The position numbers and the translations under genes are program-made. From positions 1 through 64,000 of IMG/VR virus record IMGVR_UViG_3300047476_000577: 64,000 nt of DNA; one strand, written 5' to 3'. A model generated the notes under the pieces. That model did not search any database, was not told the origin of the DNA, and saw only the letters and a list, made by a program, of their open reading frames with translations. Below, piece after piece: positions 1 through 9,075 of the stretch (the first letter of the stretch is position 1; every line of letters begins with the position of its first letter). This stretch comes from a virus.

Positions 1-993
1 AGCACTAGCAATTTCGGCTAGCATAGTCTCTTGTTTAGCATCGTGTAAGTCTTGACCGCAAGCGTGACAAGTGTGTTCTTTCGTTTTAGATAGTGCAAGA
101 TTCAGTTCGCTTACTTGTTGCTCTAGCTTTTTCTTTGCAGAACTATGTACTGATAGGTCTTTGTTAAGTCGCTTTAGTTGCGACTCTAACTCTTTCCATC
201 GTGCAAGTTCTTTATGTGCAGCAAGTTCTGCATCAATGTCTATGTTTTCTAATTCTTTAATAGCAGCGTGTAGCTTTTCGATGTCAGTTTCTCTACTCTT
301 AAGCCATAATGCGCTACGGCGCTCTAAGTCTGCAATACTTTTTTCTATCTTAAGATTGCTTTCTTGTTGCGCCTTAATTTTAAATTCTTCTTCCTTAACA
401 CTGTCCTTGATAGTCTTGATAAGCTCTTTAAGAACAGTAGCCTTTTCGCTAAGTTGCGTGATACCTAGCAACTGCTCGATAATCTCACGCTGGTCGTTAG
501 CTTTAAGGCTGAGGAAAGGAGGAGTATAGGTATTAAGTGCAACAATATGCCTAAACATATCTGCACTTAATCCTAGTACACGTTCGATGTGCTCTTGTGT
601 TAGTTTGCTTTCGCCTTGTCCTTCATCAGTTCCACCATTGTTGACTTCGGAATCGTTAACAAGAAAGCGGAAGACGTTCGGCTTGCGCCCACGTTCGATT
701 TTATAGCTGTGTCCGTTCTTTTCGAACTCGACAGTAACGAGCATATTTTTTGCGTTGGTTTTGTTAACAAGATTGTCTTTCCTGATATCAGTAACGGCTG
801 TACCATACAAGCCGTAGCACAATGCGTTTAGCAGTGTTGTTTTACCAGTGCCGTTACGACTACCATCGCCGCCTTGGTCGAGGTTGTTGCCTAGCACTAG
901 TGTTAATCCGTGCTGGTCGAACTTTACAGCTTGGCTAACGTTGCCTACGCTCATAAAGTTCTTCACAGTTAAATTTTTAATCTTTAAGCTCAT
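1..993 (-). CDS. 46: Recombination endonuclease subunit gp46 (SbcC/Rad50-like), 3' end outside window
   Basis: This is the ATPase subunit of the gp46-gp47 nuclease that resects DNA ends for recombination-dependent replication. The 331 visible residues start at ATG 993 and the frame is open to base 1. Seen: an N-terminal strand typical of SMC/Rad50 ATPases, a phage-type Walker A (GSRNGTGKTT, near residues 45-55), a long Glu/Lys/Leu-rich coiled coil, and a zinc-hook CxxC (CHAC) near residue 315. The C-terminal ATPase half lies beyond the window. It follows gp47 by 11 bases, the usual T4-like partner order. The assignment is firm. Confidence 0.95.
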   Translation of the reverse strand, partial: MSLKIKNLTVKNFMSVGNVSQAVKFDQHGLTLVLGNNLDQGGDGSRNGTGKTTLLNALCYGLYGTAVTDIRKDNLVNKTNAKNMLVTVEFEKNGHSYKIERGRKPNVFRFLVNDSEVNNGGTDEGQGESKLTQEHIERVLGLSADMFRHIVALNTYTPPFLSLKANDQREIIEQLLGITQLSEKATVLKELIKTIKDSVKEEEFKIKAQQESNLKIEKSIADLERRSALWLKSRETDIEKLHAAIKELENIDIDAELAAHKELARWKELESQLKRLNKDLSVHSSAKKKLEQQVSELNLALSKTKEHTCHACGQDLHDAKQETMLAEIASA

Positions 994-1004
994 ATCTTGT
1001 TATT

Positions 1005-2024
1005 TTAATTTAAACTGTTGTAGATTTCAATCAGTGTTTGCTTGTTAATTACATCACTATCAATAGCTGCAAGCTGACTTAACACAATGCTATCGACGCT
1101 TTCGAATTTAATCTCGCCTTCGTCCCATTCCTGGGCGTGTTCGTCTTTCTTTGCAGGAATAAAGCTAATTTCACGAACTTTGTACACTTCTTGAAAGTTT
1201 TCTTTAAGAAAATTGCTTTCTTCGTAAGAAATGTCGATATCTACAGTAACTCTTGCAAATGTATTAGAGTCTAGGTAGTTCTCGGGATTTTCGATTAGCT
1301 TGGATAGTGCAATGGTACGGAATTTAGGAGCGTCTGGCCAAGCAACATATTTAGGTTCTCCTCCCCATTCTAGCATCATCATACCGCGATCGTCGTCCCA
1401 CGCATCTGCAAAAGTATGCGGGAATGGGTTTCCAATGTAGTGTACATTGCCTTGACTTTGGCGTTTATGGAAATGTCCGCTAAACACATAGTCTTGGTTA
1501 GGAAAGTTTTTACTATTAAGTCCACCGTGATCTGGCATCTGGACCATAGCATTCATATAAAAGTTCGGAAGCTCGAAGTGTCCAAAAACGTACTTAGACT
1601 TAAGAGTCTTCATTTGCTTCCACTCGTCTTCTACTAGCCAAGGCACAATAGATACGTTGCCATCTGTTAGGATATCATTAACAATGACTACGTTGTCGAT
1701 GTTCCTAGCAAAAGGCAAACTGCTAATTTCACGTTTCTCACGATAGTACAAATCGTGGTTGCCAGAAATCAAGTATACCTTTTCGAAGTTTCTGCTTAGT
1801 GTTTCTAGATTACTAACAGTATAGTTCAACGTGCTAACGTTAACGCTAGCACGATGATCGTGCCAATCACCTAAAAAGATAGCTGTCTCGCAGCCGTTTG
1901 CTTTAGCAGTCTCGCAAAACCAGTTAACGAAATTTTCGCAGTCCTGATTATGCGACCTGCTGTTGTTGCGTCTACCAAAATGGATATCAGTAAAGCACGC
2001 TACCTTCTTAAACAAATTACTCAT
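1005..2024 (-). CDS. 47: Recombination endonuclease subunit gp47 (SbcD/Mre11-like)
   Basis: This is the metallophosphoesterase nuclease subunit that pairs with gp46. The 339 residues are close to T4 gp47 length. Metal-binding motifs appear in the family order: DIH (residues 13-15), GDWHDH near 52, GNHD near 95, and GHFHKR near 185. Asp, His and Asn of these motifs would bind two Mn ions. The start overlaps the end of gp55 by 8 bases, so the three genes 55-47-46 form one operon driven from the promoter before gp55. Confidence 0.95.
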   Translation of the reverse strand: MSNLFKKVACFTDIHFGRRNNSRSHNQDCENFVNWFCETAKANGCETAIFLGDWHDHRASVNVSTLNYTVSNLETLSRNFEKVYLISGNHDLYYREKREISSLPFARNIDNVVIVNDILTDGNVSIVPWLVEDEWKQMKTLKSKYVFGHFELPNFYMNAMVQMPDHGGLNSKNFPNQDYVFSGHFHKRQSQGNVHYIGNPFPHTFADAWDDDRGMMMLEWGGEPKYVAWPDAPKFRTIALSKLIENPENYLDSNTFARVTVDIDISYEESNFLKENFQEVYKVREISFIPAKKDEHAQEWDEGEIKFESVDSIVLSQLAAIDSDVINKQTLIEIYNSLN

Positions 2025-2922
2025 CGATTGATCCTACATTATCTTTAAGGGCGAGAGCTCGCTCCTTCTCGATAATTGTAGCATACTCGTGTTCAAGTTG
2101 TCTAGTGAAACTGGGCATCTGTCCAGATTCCATTAGCAAGTCGTCTCTGATTAATTGGTTTTTCTTTTCGATGTTTACAATGCGAGTGAAGCTATTGGTT
2201 AGCACTGCGGTATAGTAAGCAAACGGATTGTCGGACTTTGATTCGTCAAACTGTAGACCAATTTGACTGAGTTGAAGTAATGCTTGTCCACGCATTTCCT
2301 CAATATAAGTGTATCCGCGCCAGTTGCTACGCATACTATATCGTTCTGCTAGCTTTAGATACATTTTTGCGAGATTATTAGTAGTTTTTCCGTGTTCTAC
2401 ACTAAATTCTCCGCTAGTTAAGTCGCCTTTCCAGTGGCTCCTGACTACTTCTGTTACTTTACCGTCGATGAATGAAAAGTGTTTAAATGGTGGAAAGTTA
2501 ACTTTGGTGTGATGGTCAGCAGTGCTTTTTGGTTTATTCTTTCGTCCTGGTTCTTCTGGAATATGGTCAAAAGTCATAATTCTAAACACAAGGTCTTCGT
2601 TTGGAATCGTTGTAGGGTCAATTTGGAACTGAGCCATTTTTGGCTTTTCGCCTTTGCTGTTACGTTCCTGCCATTGTGCTACTGCTGCTTCTAATAGTTC
2701 TGCTGCTCGTTTATCAGCACGTTTCTGTCTGGCATATTCGACGATACCCTCGGGGTACTGTTCGCTAACTGCATTAGATTCGATATCGGATATGCTAGCG
2801 ACAATAACGTCATAGTCTGCGTACTTCTTGTCGAGCAACCAACTATAAGTTAATTTACTTCTATGTATTTCCTTGAGCAATTCTTTATTACTCAAGTATA
2901 TTTTAGGTGCATTGGTTGTCAT
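2017..2922 (-). CDS. 55: Late-transcription sigma factor gp55 with long N-terminal extension
   Basis: This protein directs host RNA polymerase to late promoters. Residues from about 175 to 285 match T4 gp55: an N-L-A-x-M helix, the GYTYIEEM segment, FDESKSDNPFAYYT (T4: FDETKYKNPHAYIT) and a basic region after it. T4 gp55 is 185 residues. Here 301 residues include about 165 extra N-terminal residues (NKELLKEIH start, charged middle, Lys/Pro-rich PGRKNKPKS). The extension has no motif I recognise. The late boxes at several genes in this window are its expected targets. The gene has its own sigma70-type promoter at 2929-2958. Confidence 0.88.
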   Translation of the reverse strand: MTTNAPKIYLSNKELLKEIHRSKLTYSWLLDKKYADYDVIVASISDIESNAVSEQYPEGIVEYARQKRADKRAAELLEAAVAQWQERNSKGEKPKMAQFQIDPTTIPNEDLVFRIMTFDHIPEEPGRKNKPKSTADHHTKVNFPPFKHFSFIDGKVTEVVRSHWKGDLTSGEFSVEHGKTTNNLAKMYLKLAERYSMRSNWRGYTYIEEMRGQALLQLSQIGLQFDESKSDNPFAYYTAVLTNSFTRIVNIEKKNQLIRDDLLMESGQMPSFTRQLEHEYATIIEKERALALKDNVGSIDE

Positions 2923-2928
2923 AGTGTT

Positions 2929-2958
2929 ACTGTAGCAAAAATACTACACTGTTGTCAA
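2929..2958 (-). promoter_or_regulatory. Sigma70-type early promoter for 55-47-46
   Basis: On the minus strand the -35 is TTGACA (complement of 2953-2958) and the -10 is TACAGT (2929-2934), with an 18-base spacer ending in TTGC. The gp55 ATG lies 7 bases beyond the -10, so the mRNA would have almost no leader. Confidence 0.6.
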
Positions 2959-2988
2959 CCGAATCATTAAAACTAGTGTTTTTGTTTT

Positions 2989-2998
2989 CAATAAATAC
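2989..2998 (+). promoter_or_regulatory. Late promoter box
   Basis: CAATAAATAC matches the T4-type late -10 (TATAAATA) at 7 of 8 positions. It lies 17 bases before the ATG at 3015 and faces the plus-strand baseplate genes. Confidence 0.6.
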
Positions 2999-3014
2999 AC
3001 TAAAGGATATTAGT

Positions 3015-3623
3015 ATGCGAGCCAACGAACTTTCTAGATTTTTAGTAATTTACCCTGGTAGATTCCAGCCCTTCCACTTGGGGCATAAAAGCGTCTACGA
3101 CTATTTGCTAAAAACATTTAAGTCTAGCCCAGTATACATTGCAACTAGCAACAAAGTAGAGCCACCTAAGAGCCCATTTAACTTTGAAGAAAAGTCATAT
3201 ATGATGGAATTAACAGGTGTGCCGTCGAGGGCTATTGTACAGTGCAAACAACCCTACAAAGCAGAAGAGATTACTGCTAACTACGATCCTGCTAAAACCG
3301 TACTAGTATTTGCAGTCAGCGAAAAGGATATGGCAGAAGATCCTCGATTTGCATTCAAACCGCTTAAAGACGGCCGCCCTAGCTATTTCCAAAGGTTTGA
3401 TCCACACGGACAATTAGCAGGATTTGACAAACACGGTTATGTAACTACTGTTCCTACTGTTAACTTTAACGTATTAGGTAAACCAGTTAAGAGTGCGAGC
3501 GAAATACGTGCACTGTATGCTGGTGCAGATGAACAGCAACGTAAGCAAATTGTAGAAAGTTTATACGGTAAATTTGATGCTGGCGCATACAACATACTAA
3601 ACAAAGGCTTATTAAATGGCTGA
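3015..3623 (+). CDS. Cytidylyltransferase-like nucleotidyltransferase
   Basis: This is a 202-residue enzyme of the HxGH nucleotidyltransferase superfamily (NMN adenylyltransferase / cytidylyltransferase fold). Seen: GRFQPFHLGH near residues 15-24, the nucleotide-binding signature, and SASEIRALY near residue 160, equivalent to the ISSTxxR motif. The substrate cannot be deduced; phage relatives are annotated variously as cytidylyl- or NMN-adenylyltransferases. ATG 3015 was chosen because AAAGGA lies 6-12 bases upstream; an earlier in-frame ATG at 2952 would lie before the late box. It overlaps the next gene by 8 bases, as in aquatic T4-like phages where it sits beside baseplate genes. Confidence 0.82.
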   Translation: MRANELSRFLVIYPGRFQPFHLGHKSVYDYLLKTFKSSPVYIATSNKVEPPKSPFNFEEKSYMMELTGVPSRAIVQCKQPYKAEEITANYDPAKTVLVFAVSEKDMAEDPRFAFKPLKDGRPSYFQRFDPHGQLAGFDKHGYVTTVPTVNFNVLGKPVKSASEIRALYAGADEQQRKQIVESLYGKFDAGAYNILNKGLLNG

Positions 3624-4230
3624 TAATAGAGTTTACCTAAGGCTAAAAAGAGGGTCAGCTGATCCTATATTTGACTACCCTGTAATGGCACCGCTTAAGA
3701 AGTTCGGCGGTGTAATGTTCCCCTACACTCCTATCGTTCAGCACGTGCAGCAAGTGTCCTGGCAGCAAAATGCTCTAACCCATACTAACTATGCACCACA
3801 AGTCTACGGCCGTACCGAGAATCCTAAAATTAATATCAACGATGCTAAGTTTACTGCTACTACAGACGAAGATGCACAATACTTGTTGGGTGTGCTGTTC
3901 TTCTTTAAGTACATTACAAAAATGAATTTTGGTAAGCGTGACGGTAAAGCAGGCACGCCGCCTCCTGTGCTAGAGTTTAGCGGCTACGGACAAAGTCAAT
4001 ATAACAATGTACCTGTCGTTATAGCTAGCGTAAACTATCAATATCCTAACGACATAGATTATGTAAGAGTAAAGACTGCTTTCAGTGGCACTGGTCAAGA
4101 AGAACTAGTACCAGCAGTTATGTCGCTCAGTATAGATATGCTAGTTCAGTATAACGTTAAAGACATAAGAGATAATTTTAGTTTAAGTGATATGGCATCA
4201 GGCAAACTTGCAGGAAAAGGATATATTTAA
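3616..4230 (+). CDS. Baseplate tail-tube cap/initiator protein (gp48/gp54 type)
   Basis: This 204-residue structural protein resembles the conserved part of marine T4-like gp48: FPYTPIVQHVQQVSW, then ITKMNFG, then a segment on fine positioning of strands (VPVVIASVNYQYPNDIDYVRV) and a final SLSIDMLVQYN. Such proteins cap the baseplate hub and start tail-tube polymerisation. T4 gp48 and gp54 are longer (364 and 320 residues), so this is a short version and which of the two it replaces is uncertain. Its stop overlaps the gp53 start as TAATG. Confidence 0.6.
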   Translation: MADNRVYLRLKRGSADPIFDYPVMAPLKKFGGVMFPYTPIVQHVQQVSWQQNALTHTNYAPQVYGRTENPKININDAKFTATTDEDAQYLLGVLFFFKYITKMNFGKRDGKAGTPPPVLEFSGYGQSQYNNVPVVIASVNYQYPNDIDYVRVKTAFSGTGQEELVPAVMSLSIDMLVQYNVKDIRDNFSLSDMASGKLAGKGYI

Positions 4231-4517
4231 TGGAATACAAATCATCTAGCCCTTATTACAATACACCTGTAACTAAATTTTATTTAGATGTAGGCATACC
4301 TGCTATTCCAAGAGATGGTTCTGAAGTTCCTGTAACTATAGAACCTAAATATCACCGCCGTCCGGATCTACTAGCATACGAGTTATATGGAACTAGCCGC
4401 CTATGGTGGCTGTTTGCCGCAGTTAACCCAGACGTACTACAGGACCCTGTATTTGATTTTACAACAGGTAAAGAGATAGTGCTGTTAAGTAAAGAACGAG
4501 CACAAGAATATCAATAA
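4230..4517 (+). CDS. 53: Baseplate wedge subunit gp53
   Basis: This is a 95-residue wedge protein. The LysM-like core is clear: RRPDLLAYELYGTSRLWWLF followed by NPDVLQDP and an end with GKEIVLLSKE, typical of gp53. T4 gp53 is about twice as long, so this one holds little beyond the core. It would join neighbouring wedges to close the baseplate ring. It is coupled to the gene before it and is followed by the large hub-like gene. Confidence 0.85.
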   Translation: MEYKSSSPYYNTPVTKFYLDVGIPAIPRDGSEVPVTIEPKYHRRPDLLAYELYGTSRLWWLFAAVNPDVLQDPVFDFTTGKEIVLLSKERAQEYQ

Positions 4518-4531
4518 TACAAAGACACACA

Positions 4532-6883
4532 ATGACAGCTAAACCGCCAATTGACCAAGTAGCAAATAAAGCTAAGGTAGTAAATGCTACACTAAGTAAA
4601 ACATCCGCGGTTAACTCTGCCGAGCAGCAACAAAAAGATTCCAGAGCAAGAGACACTGCGGTGGTACCTGTACAGGAACAATTAGCAGCAGGTGCAAAGT
4701 TTTTAGATAATGTGCTGCAAGGCTACGATAACGTTGCTTACAATTTTAAACTAGTGATGGTTAACCCTGCACTAGTTGAAAACTTTGACATAACGCAAGG
4801 CATTGTGCTAGCACAGTCCGGTGTCACAACTGACTTAGTTATTAAAGATTGTTCATTTACACATATTGTAGGTTGGACAAATAAAGCACAAGGCGCATTC
4901 GCCCACAGTGGCAAGATGACTATTGTCGAACCTTTAGGTGTTAAGTTTTTAGATAAGCTAGTTACTGCTGCTCGTGCTCTTCGTATTCCTAATCATACAC
5001 AGGCACGCTATCTATTAGAGCTAACATTTAATGGAAGAAACAAAGAAACTGGCGCAGAAGAAATGGGAATCACGCACCATATATGGAGTATCTTCTTTGT
5101 TAAAGTTCAAATGAAAGTAGGCGTAGAAGGCGGCCAGTACAACATTGAATTTAGAAATCAGTTAGAAGCAGCGCAAGAAAACATTGTAGAAAACTTAAAA
5201 GATATTGTTAACATCCCTGCTAATACCTTGCGTGATTACTTTGCAGGTTTAGAAAAAGCATTAAACGAACGAGAAGCAAAGAACGTGGGCATTACTAAGT
5301 TTGTTCCTAACGAATATAGATTTGTAATCGACCCGGAAATTGCAGGCTACTCTTTTGCTAACTTTAATCCTAGCCAAGTTTCTAAGTCAAAAAATCAACA
5401 CACCAAGGACGGCAAAGCAGTTGCTTCTTTTAGAGAAGGTACAGGCATATTAGGTTTAATTAACGTTATTATGTCTGGCACTGATCAGTTTCAACACTTC
5501 CAAAAACAGAAGTCAGGTGATACTAAAAAGACTAACGAAACATTGGCTACGAAGAAAGACAAAGAGCAGGCAGACGTTGCAGCCGATCTAGCTAAATTTT
5601 ATAGAGTACAGACTTGGTGCGAGTGCACTGACTTTGACTTCTTTACTAAGGACTACGGTAAGAAGCTAACATTTTTTGTGTTCCCCTCGCTAGCACCACA
5701 AATTATTACACCTAGTGAGCAAGATATTGCATCGTCTAAAGAATACGGCGAATACGTTTCTATGCAAAAGAAAGCAGCATTAGAAGCACAATCCTTGCTA
5801 GCTAAACGCTACGACTATATGTATACTGGTATGAACACTAGTGTAGAAGATTTTGATATTCAAATGAACTACTCGTTTTACCAGGCGCTACCTCCTAGTG
5901 ATGCAGGCTTCGTTGCAGATGCAAGTCAGTTAGGTAAGAAGATGGATCCTAACCTGACACCTGAGTTATTAAAGGATAAGCAAGAAGTAAGAAAACGCTG
6001 GGAAGCAAACAAAGTAGAAATTACACGTTTAGAAACCCAAGGCAAAGGCACGTCATCGGAAGCAGAAAAGCTAAAGAAGGAACAGCAACAACTAGCAGGC
6101 GCCTTAACAGAAGAACAAGCTCTTAAGAAACAAGCACTTGGCCCGTTACGAGTATTCGAGCAGAATCAAGGTAGAGGTTACAAGGAACCTAGACTACATT
6201 ATGTAGACGATGGCGAAGTCGCTTACATTAACGATAGCTCATTAGATCCTCAATTTATTGTCTACCGATTCCTAGAAGATGATGTAGGTACAGAATTAAC
6301 TAGCGGCGGCGTAGAGGGCCCGTATGCTAAAAACAGAGGTGCATTCGCCTACGTGTTTAACCAACTGCGCCAAAGTGGCGATTTAATTCAAATTAAAGTC
6401 AGGGTTGTAGGTGATCCGTATTGGTTTGGTAGAGACAACAAAATCTTAGCAGACCTAAAGAAAAACGTAGCAGGACAAAAAAGCATAATGACTGCACAAC
6501 AGTCTAGTGACTTGAAAAAGCAATACGCAGACTACGAAAAGGGTGCTAACTACTTTTACATCAAGTTTCAGGGACCTAACGACTATAACCCTGCAACAGG
6601 TTATGTTGAATTTGATACTAACGATGTTATTAGCGGTGTGTACCTTGTAAAAACAGTTACATCTACATTTGAAGGCGGCAAGTTTACGCAGACCTTAGAT
6701 GCAGTCAAGGATATGGTTATTATGCAACCGTTCATCGTTAAAACTGAGAAACAGTTTACTAAGGATAGAACAGATAAGCTAGTAACAGATAAAGAATTCG
6801 CACAAAAGAATAAAACAGAAGTTAAGCAACTAGCAGACGCAGGCGATCAACGTGCAAAAGATATGTTAAAGAAACTCAAATAA
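4532..6883 (+). CDS. Large baseplate hub-type structural protein
   Basis: This 783-residue protein lies directly before gp5. The N-terminal third has beta-rich segments and a helical stretch (residues 235-265). The middle has charged coiled coil (about 470-540, rich in Glu/Lys/Gln). The C-terminal part has SGVYLVKTVTSTFEGGKFTQ near 705, the pattern found at the end of tail hub proteins of the gp27 / phage D family, where a GkFtqtL strand precedes the end. Its position suggests it does the job of gp27, holding the gp5 spike. No gp27 similarity is evident over the whole length, so hub is an inference. Confidence 0.55.
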   Translation: MTAKPPIDQVANKAKVVNATLSKTSAVNSAEQQQKDSRARDTAVVPVQEQLAAGAKFLDNVLQGYDNVAYNFKLVMVNPALVENFDITQGIVLAQSGVTTDLVIKDCSFTHIVGWTNKAQGAFAHSGKMTIVEPLGVKFLDKLVTAARALRIPNHTQARYLLELTFNGRNKETGAEEMGITHHIWSIFFVKVQMKVGVEGGQYNIEFRNQLEAAQENIVENLKDIVNIPANTLRDYFAGLEKALNEREAKNVGITKFVPNEYRFVIDPEIAGYSFANFNPSQVSKSKNQHTKDGKAVASFREGTGILGLINVIMSGTDQFQHFQKQKSGDTKKTNETLATKKDKEQADVAADLAKFYRVQTWCECTDFDFFTKDYGKKLTFFVFPSLAPQIITPSEQDIASSKEYGEYVSMQKKAALEAQSLLAKRYDYMYTGMNTSVEDFDIQMNYSFYQALPPSDAGFVADASQLGKKMDPNLTPELLKDKQEVRKRWEANKVEITRLETQGKGTSSEAEKLKKEQQQLAGALTEEQALKKQALGPLRVFEQNQGRGYKEPRLHYVDDGEVAYINDSSLDPQFIVYRFLEDDVGTELTSGGVEGPYAKNRGAFAYVFNQLRQSGDLIQIKVRVVGDPYWFGRDNKILADLKKNVAGQKSIMTAQQSSDLKKQYADYEKGANYFYIKFQGPNDYNPATGYVEFDTNDVISGVYLVKTVTSTFEGGKFTQTLDAVKDMVIMQPFIVKTEKQFTKDRTDKLVTDKEFAQKNKTEVKQLADAGDQRAKDMLKKLK

Positions 6884-6891
6884 ATTAGTAT

Positions 6892-8865
6892 ATGGCAAAG
6901 TCTACATTAGCAGGTCAGGTAAGGGAACAGTATAAAGACGGATCAAGCGGCAGGATTAACCTAGCAGCAGGCCTCTACTTGGCTATTGTAAAAGATACAG
7001 TAGACGAGCAAAAACAAGGTCGCATACGTGTATGGGTTCCGGAATTTAAAAGCAATCCAGAAGATGAAACTAGTTGGCTAACTGTTAGCTATTGTAGTCC
7101 GTTTGCCGGCGCAACAGATCCATTCAAGCTAGGCAGCAACGTACAAGAGTTTAGTGACACACAAAAGTCGTACGGATTTTGGTTTACATTACCCGATGTT
7201 AACAACGAAGTTTTAGTAGCTTTCCCTAGTGGTGATTTAAGCAGGGGTGTATGGTTAGGCAGTTTATTTCAAGCAGCTAGTAGTTATGCTGTTCCTGGTA
7301 TTGCGTATGGTAATACATATGGAGAACAGAAGAACGAATACTATCCTAGCGCAGAAAAGAATAAGAAAGATACAGACGGTAACGATGATCTGCGCCCTAA
7401 GCATACTACACTAGGTACGGCACTAAACCGCCAAGGTCTACTGTCGGACTTAACTAGGGGCGCAGGCACTAGCAGTTCTATGCGAGAAAGTCCTAGTCGT
7501 GTGTTTGGTATTCTTACACCCGGCCAGCATCAGTTTGTTATGGATGACGGCGACGAAGCAGGCGGCAACAGTTTAATTCGTTTCCGTACAGCAAATGGCG
7601 CCCAGATATTAATTGATGATACACACGGTTTAATTTACTTTGTAAACAAAGACGGAACTGCTTGGTTAGAACTCAATCAAGAAGGACATATAGATGCTTA
7701 TGCTGCTCAAGGTATTAACTTAAATGCAGCAGGAGACTTCAACATACGTGCCGGCGGCAATGTTAACATAGAGGCAGCAGGAGACTTTAATGTAAAGTCC
7801 AATGAAATGCGTATGTTTGCTAATAATACTTTTAATCTAAGTTCAGTTAGCGGAACTAAGTTAAGCACAGGGGGCAATACTGAAATAGGTAGTAGCGGCG
7901 ATCACATCGAAACTGCGGCACACGTGCATATGAACGGACCGTTAGCAGCAGAAGCAACTCCACCTACAGTTAATCAATTACCAGTTAACGTTGTGGTAAG
8001 AAAGAGTATTGCAAGTAGAGTGCCGGAAGCAGAACCTTGGAAAGGTCACGAAGTTAGCGCCAGTACGTTAAGCAGAGGTCAGAGTAGTCAAACTGCGGCA
8101 GGCTCATTAGGCAGTGCAGGCGGCGAAGGCGAACCTAGTGGAGACGGTAAAGTGGTTGATACAAGCGATATTACTCCTACCGAAAATGTTGATACAAAGA
8201 CTTGCACCCCAGTAGGAACACTACACGTTAGTAAGAATATTGTAGATTACATTATTGCTAAAGAGCGCTGGCGTCCTGTAGAGTACTGGGACTTTAGAAG
8301 CAACAGTATCGGATTCGGACATTTACAGGATGGCAAGAGTTATGACAGCCCGACTGAGTTTGACAACGGCTTAGATTGGGATGCAGCTTATAACAAGTTT
8401 TTACAAGACATTAAGAGCTTTGAAAATGCAATTAAGAGTTTGTTTAAGTCTACAAAATGTATGACACAGAACCAGTTCGATGCTCTAGTGTCTGCTGCAT
8501 ATAATATGGGCCAAGGCAACTTAATGAAGTGCAACTCTAGCGGGAAGAAGATAACTGACTTGGCTGCGGCAGGAGAATGGGAAGGTGTTGCAAACGCTAT
8601 AGCAGGTTATCCGCACGAACAAGGCCGCCGCCAAGAAGAAGCAGTTATACTGAAGAAGGGTTACTATCCTCCTAACACTAAGCCTAAAGACGCACTAATA
8701 CAAGAAGGTCTTAAGATTTGCAAGAGCTGGATAGAAGGCAATAGGGCACAAATTAAAGGACCTGCTATAGAAGGCAGACCCGGCGCATTTAAGCCTATAT
8801 TCGGTGCTCCTACAGAACGTCAAAAGAAACAATGGGCAGCAATTAAAGGCAAGTACGGACTATGA
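6892..8865 (+). CDS. 5: Baseplate central spike gp5 with C-terminal lysozyme
   Basis: This 657-residue spike punctures the outer membrane and cuts peptidoglycan. Residues 25-140 are the OB-fold collar (GLYLAIV, QGRIRVWVP, FTLPDVNNEVLVAF). Residues 205-350 form a beta-helix with repeated N-x-x-A-x-G-D-F / G-G-N turns. After a Gly/Ser-rich linker (about 395-420), residues 440-605 are a T4-lysozyme-like muramidase: Glu458, Asp467 and a Ser at 472 where T4 has Thr26, then GFGH. T4 gp5 places lysozyme between the OB fold and the beta-helix; here it follows the helix. Confidence 0.88.
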   Translation: MAKSTLAGQVREQYKDGSSGRINLAAGLYLAIVKDTVDEQKQGRIRVWVPEFKSNPEDETSWLTVSYCSPFAGATDPFKLGSNVQEFSDTQKSYGFWFTLPDVNNEVLVAFPSGDLSRGVWLGSLFQAASSYAVPGIAYGNTYGEQKNEYYPSAEKNKKDTDGNDDLRPKHTTLGTALNRQGLLSDLTRGAGTSSSMRESPSRVFGILTPGQHQFVMDDGDEAGGNSLIRFRTANGAQILIDDTHGLIYFVNKDGTAWLELNQEGHIDAYAAQGINLNAAGDFNIRAGGNVNIEAAGDFNVKSNEMRMFANNTFNLSSVSGTKLSTGGNTEIGSSGDHIETAAHVHMNGPLAAEATPPTVNQLPVNVVVRKSIASRVPEAEPWKGHEVSASTLSRGQSSQTAAGSLGSAGGEGEPSGDGKVVDTSDITPTENVDTKTCTPVGTLHVSKNIVDYIIAKERWRPVEYWDFRSNSIGFGHLQDGKSYDSPTEFDNGLDWDAAYNKFLQDIKSFENAIKSLFKSTKCMTQNQFDALVSAAYNMGQGNLMKCNSSGKKITDLAAAGEWEGVANAIAGYPHEQGRRQEEAVILKKGYYPPNTKPKDALIQEGLKICKSWIEGNRAQIKGPAIEGRPGAFKPIFGAPTERQKKQWAAIKGKYGL

Positions 8866-9075
8866 TCGTGTCCCAAATCGTAGTCCTATAAACAGTGCAT
8901 CGTTCTCATTGGCAAAGTCTACGTAAACACCGTTAGGTTCGTATCTAACACTGTAGTCTTCTATTTTATTTTCTTTGAGAAATTTCCAAATATCTAACAA
9001 GTCTAGGGTATACGCAAGGTTACCCATAACAGTCTTGTCGCTTGCTAGTTCTTTTATCAAGACAGATGCGCTCAT
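8860..9075 (-). CDS. Small LRW-module protein (isolated member)
   Basis: This 71-residue protein of unknown function ends in the module shared with the arrays at 54424-55656 and 60235-64000: a strand (GVYVDF), an acidic turn (ANEND), then ALFIGLRF and a short tail. It is last in the minus operon and overlaps the gp5 end by 6 bases, tail to tail. Its Arg-Phe codons are CGA TTT rather than the AGG TGG common in the arrays, and no gene follows that would need a ribosome site. Its start overlaps the previous stop as ATGA. Confidence 0.75.
   Translation of the reverse strand: MSASVLIKELASDKTVMGNLAYTLDLLDIWKFLKENKIEDYSVRYEPNGVYVDFANENDALFIGLRFGTRS

Noticed and set aside
71-529. Plus-strand 152-residue open frame
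   Set aside because: Lies entirely within gp46 on the other strand; Ser/Leu-rich composition typical of an antisense shadow.
2952-3014. Longer N terminus of the nucleotidyltransferase
   Set aside because: The extra 21 residues begin upstream of the late box and have no ribosome site; ATG 3015 has AAAGGA.
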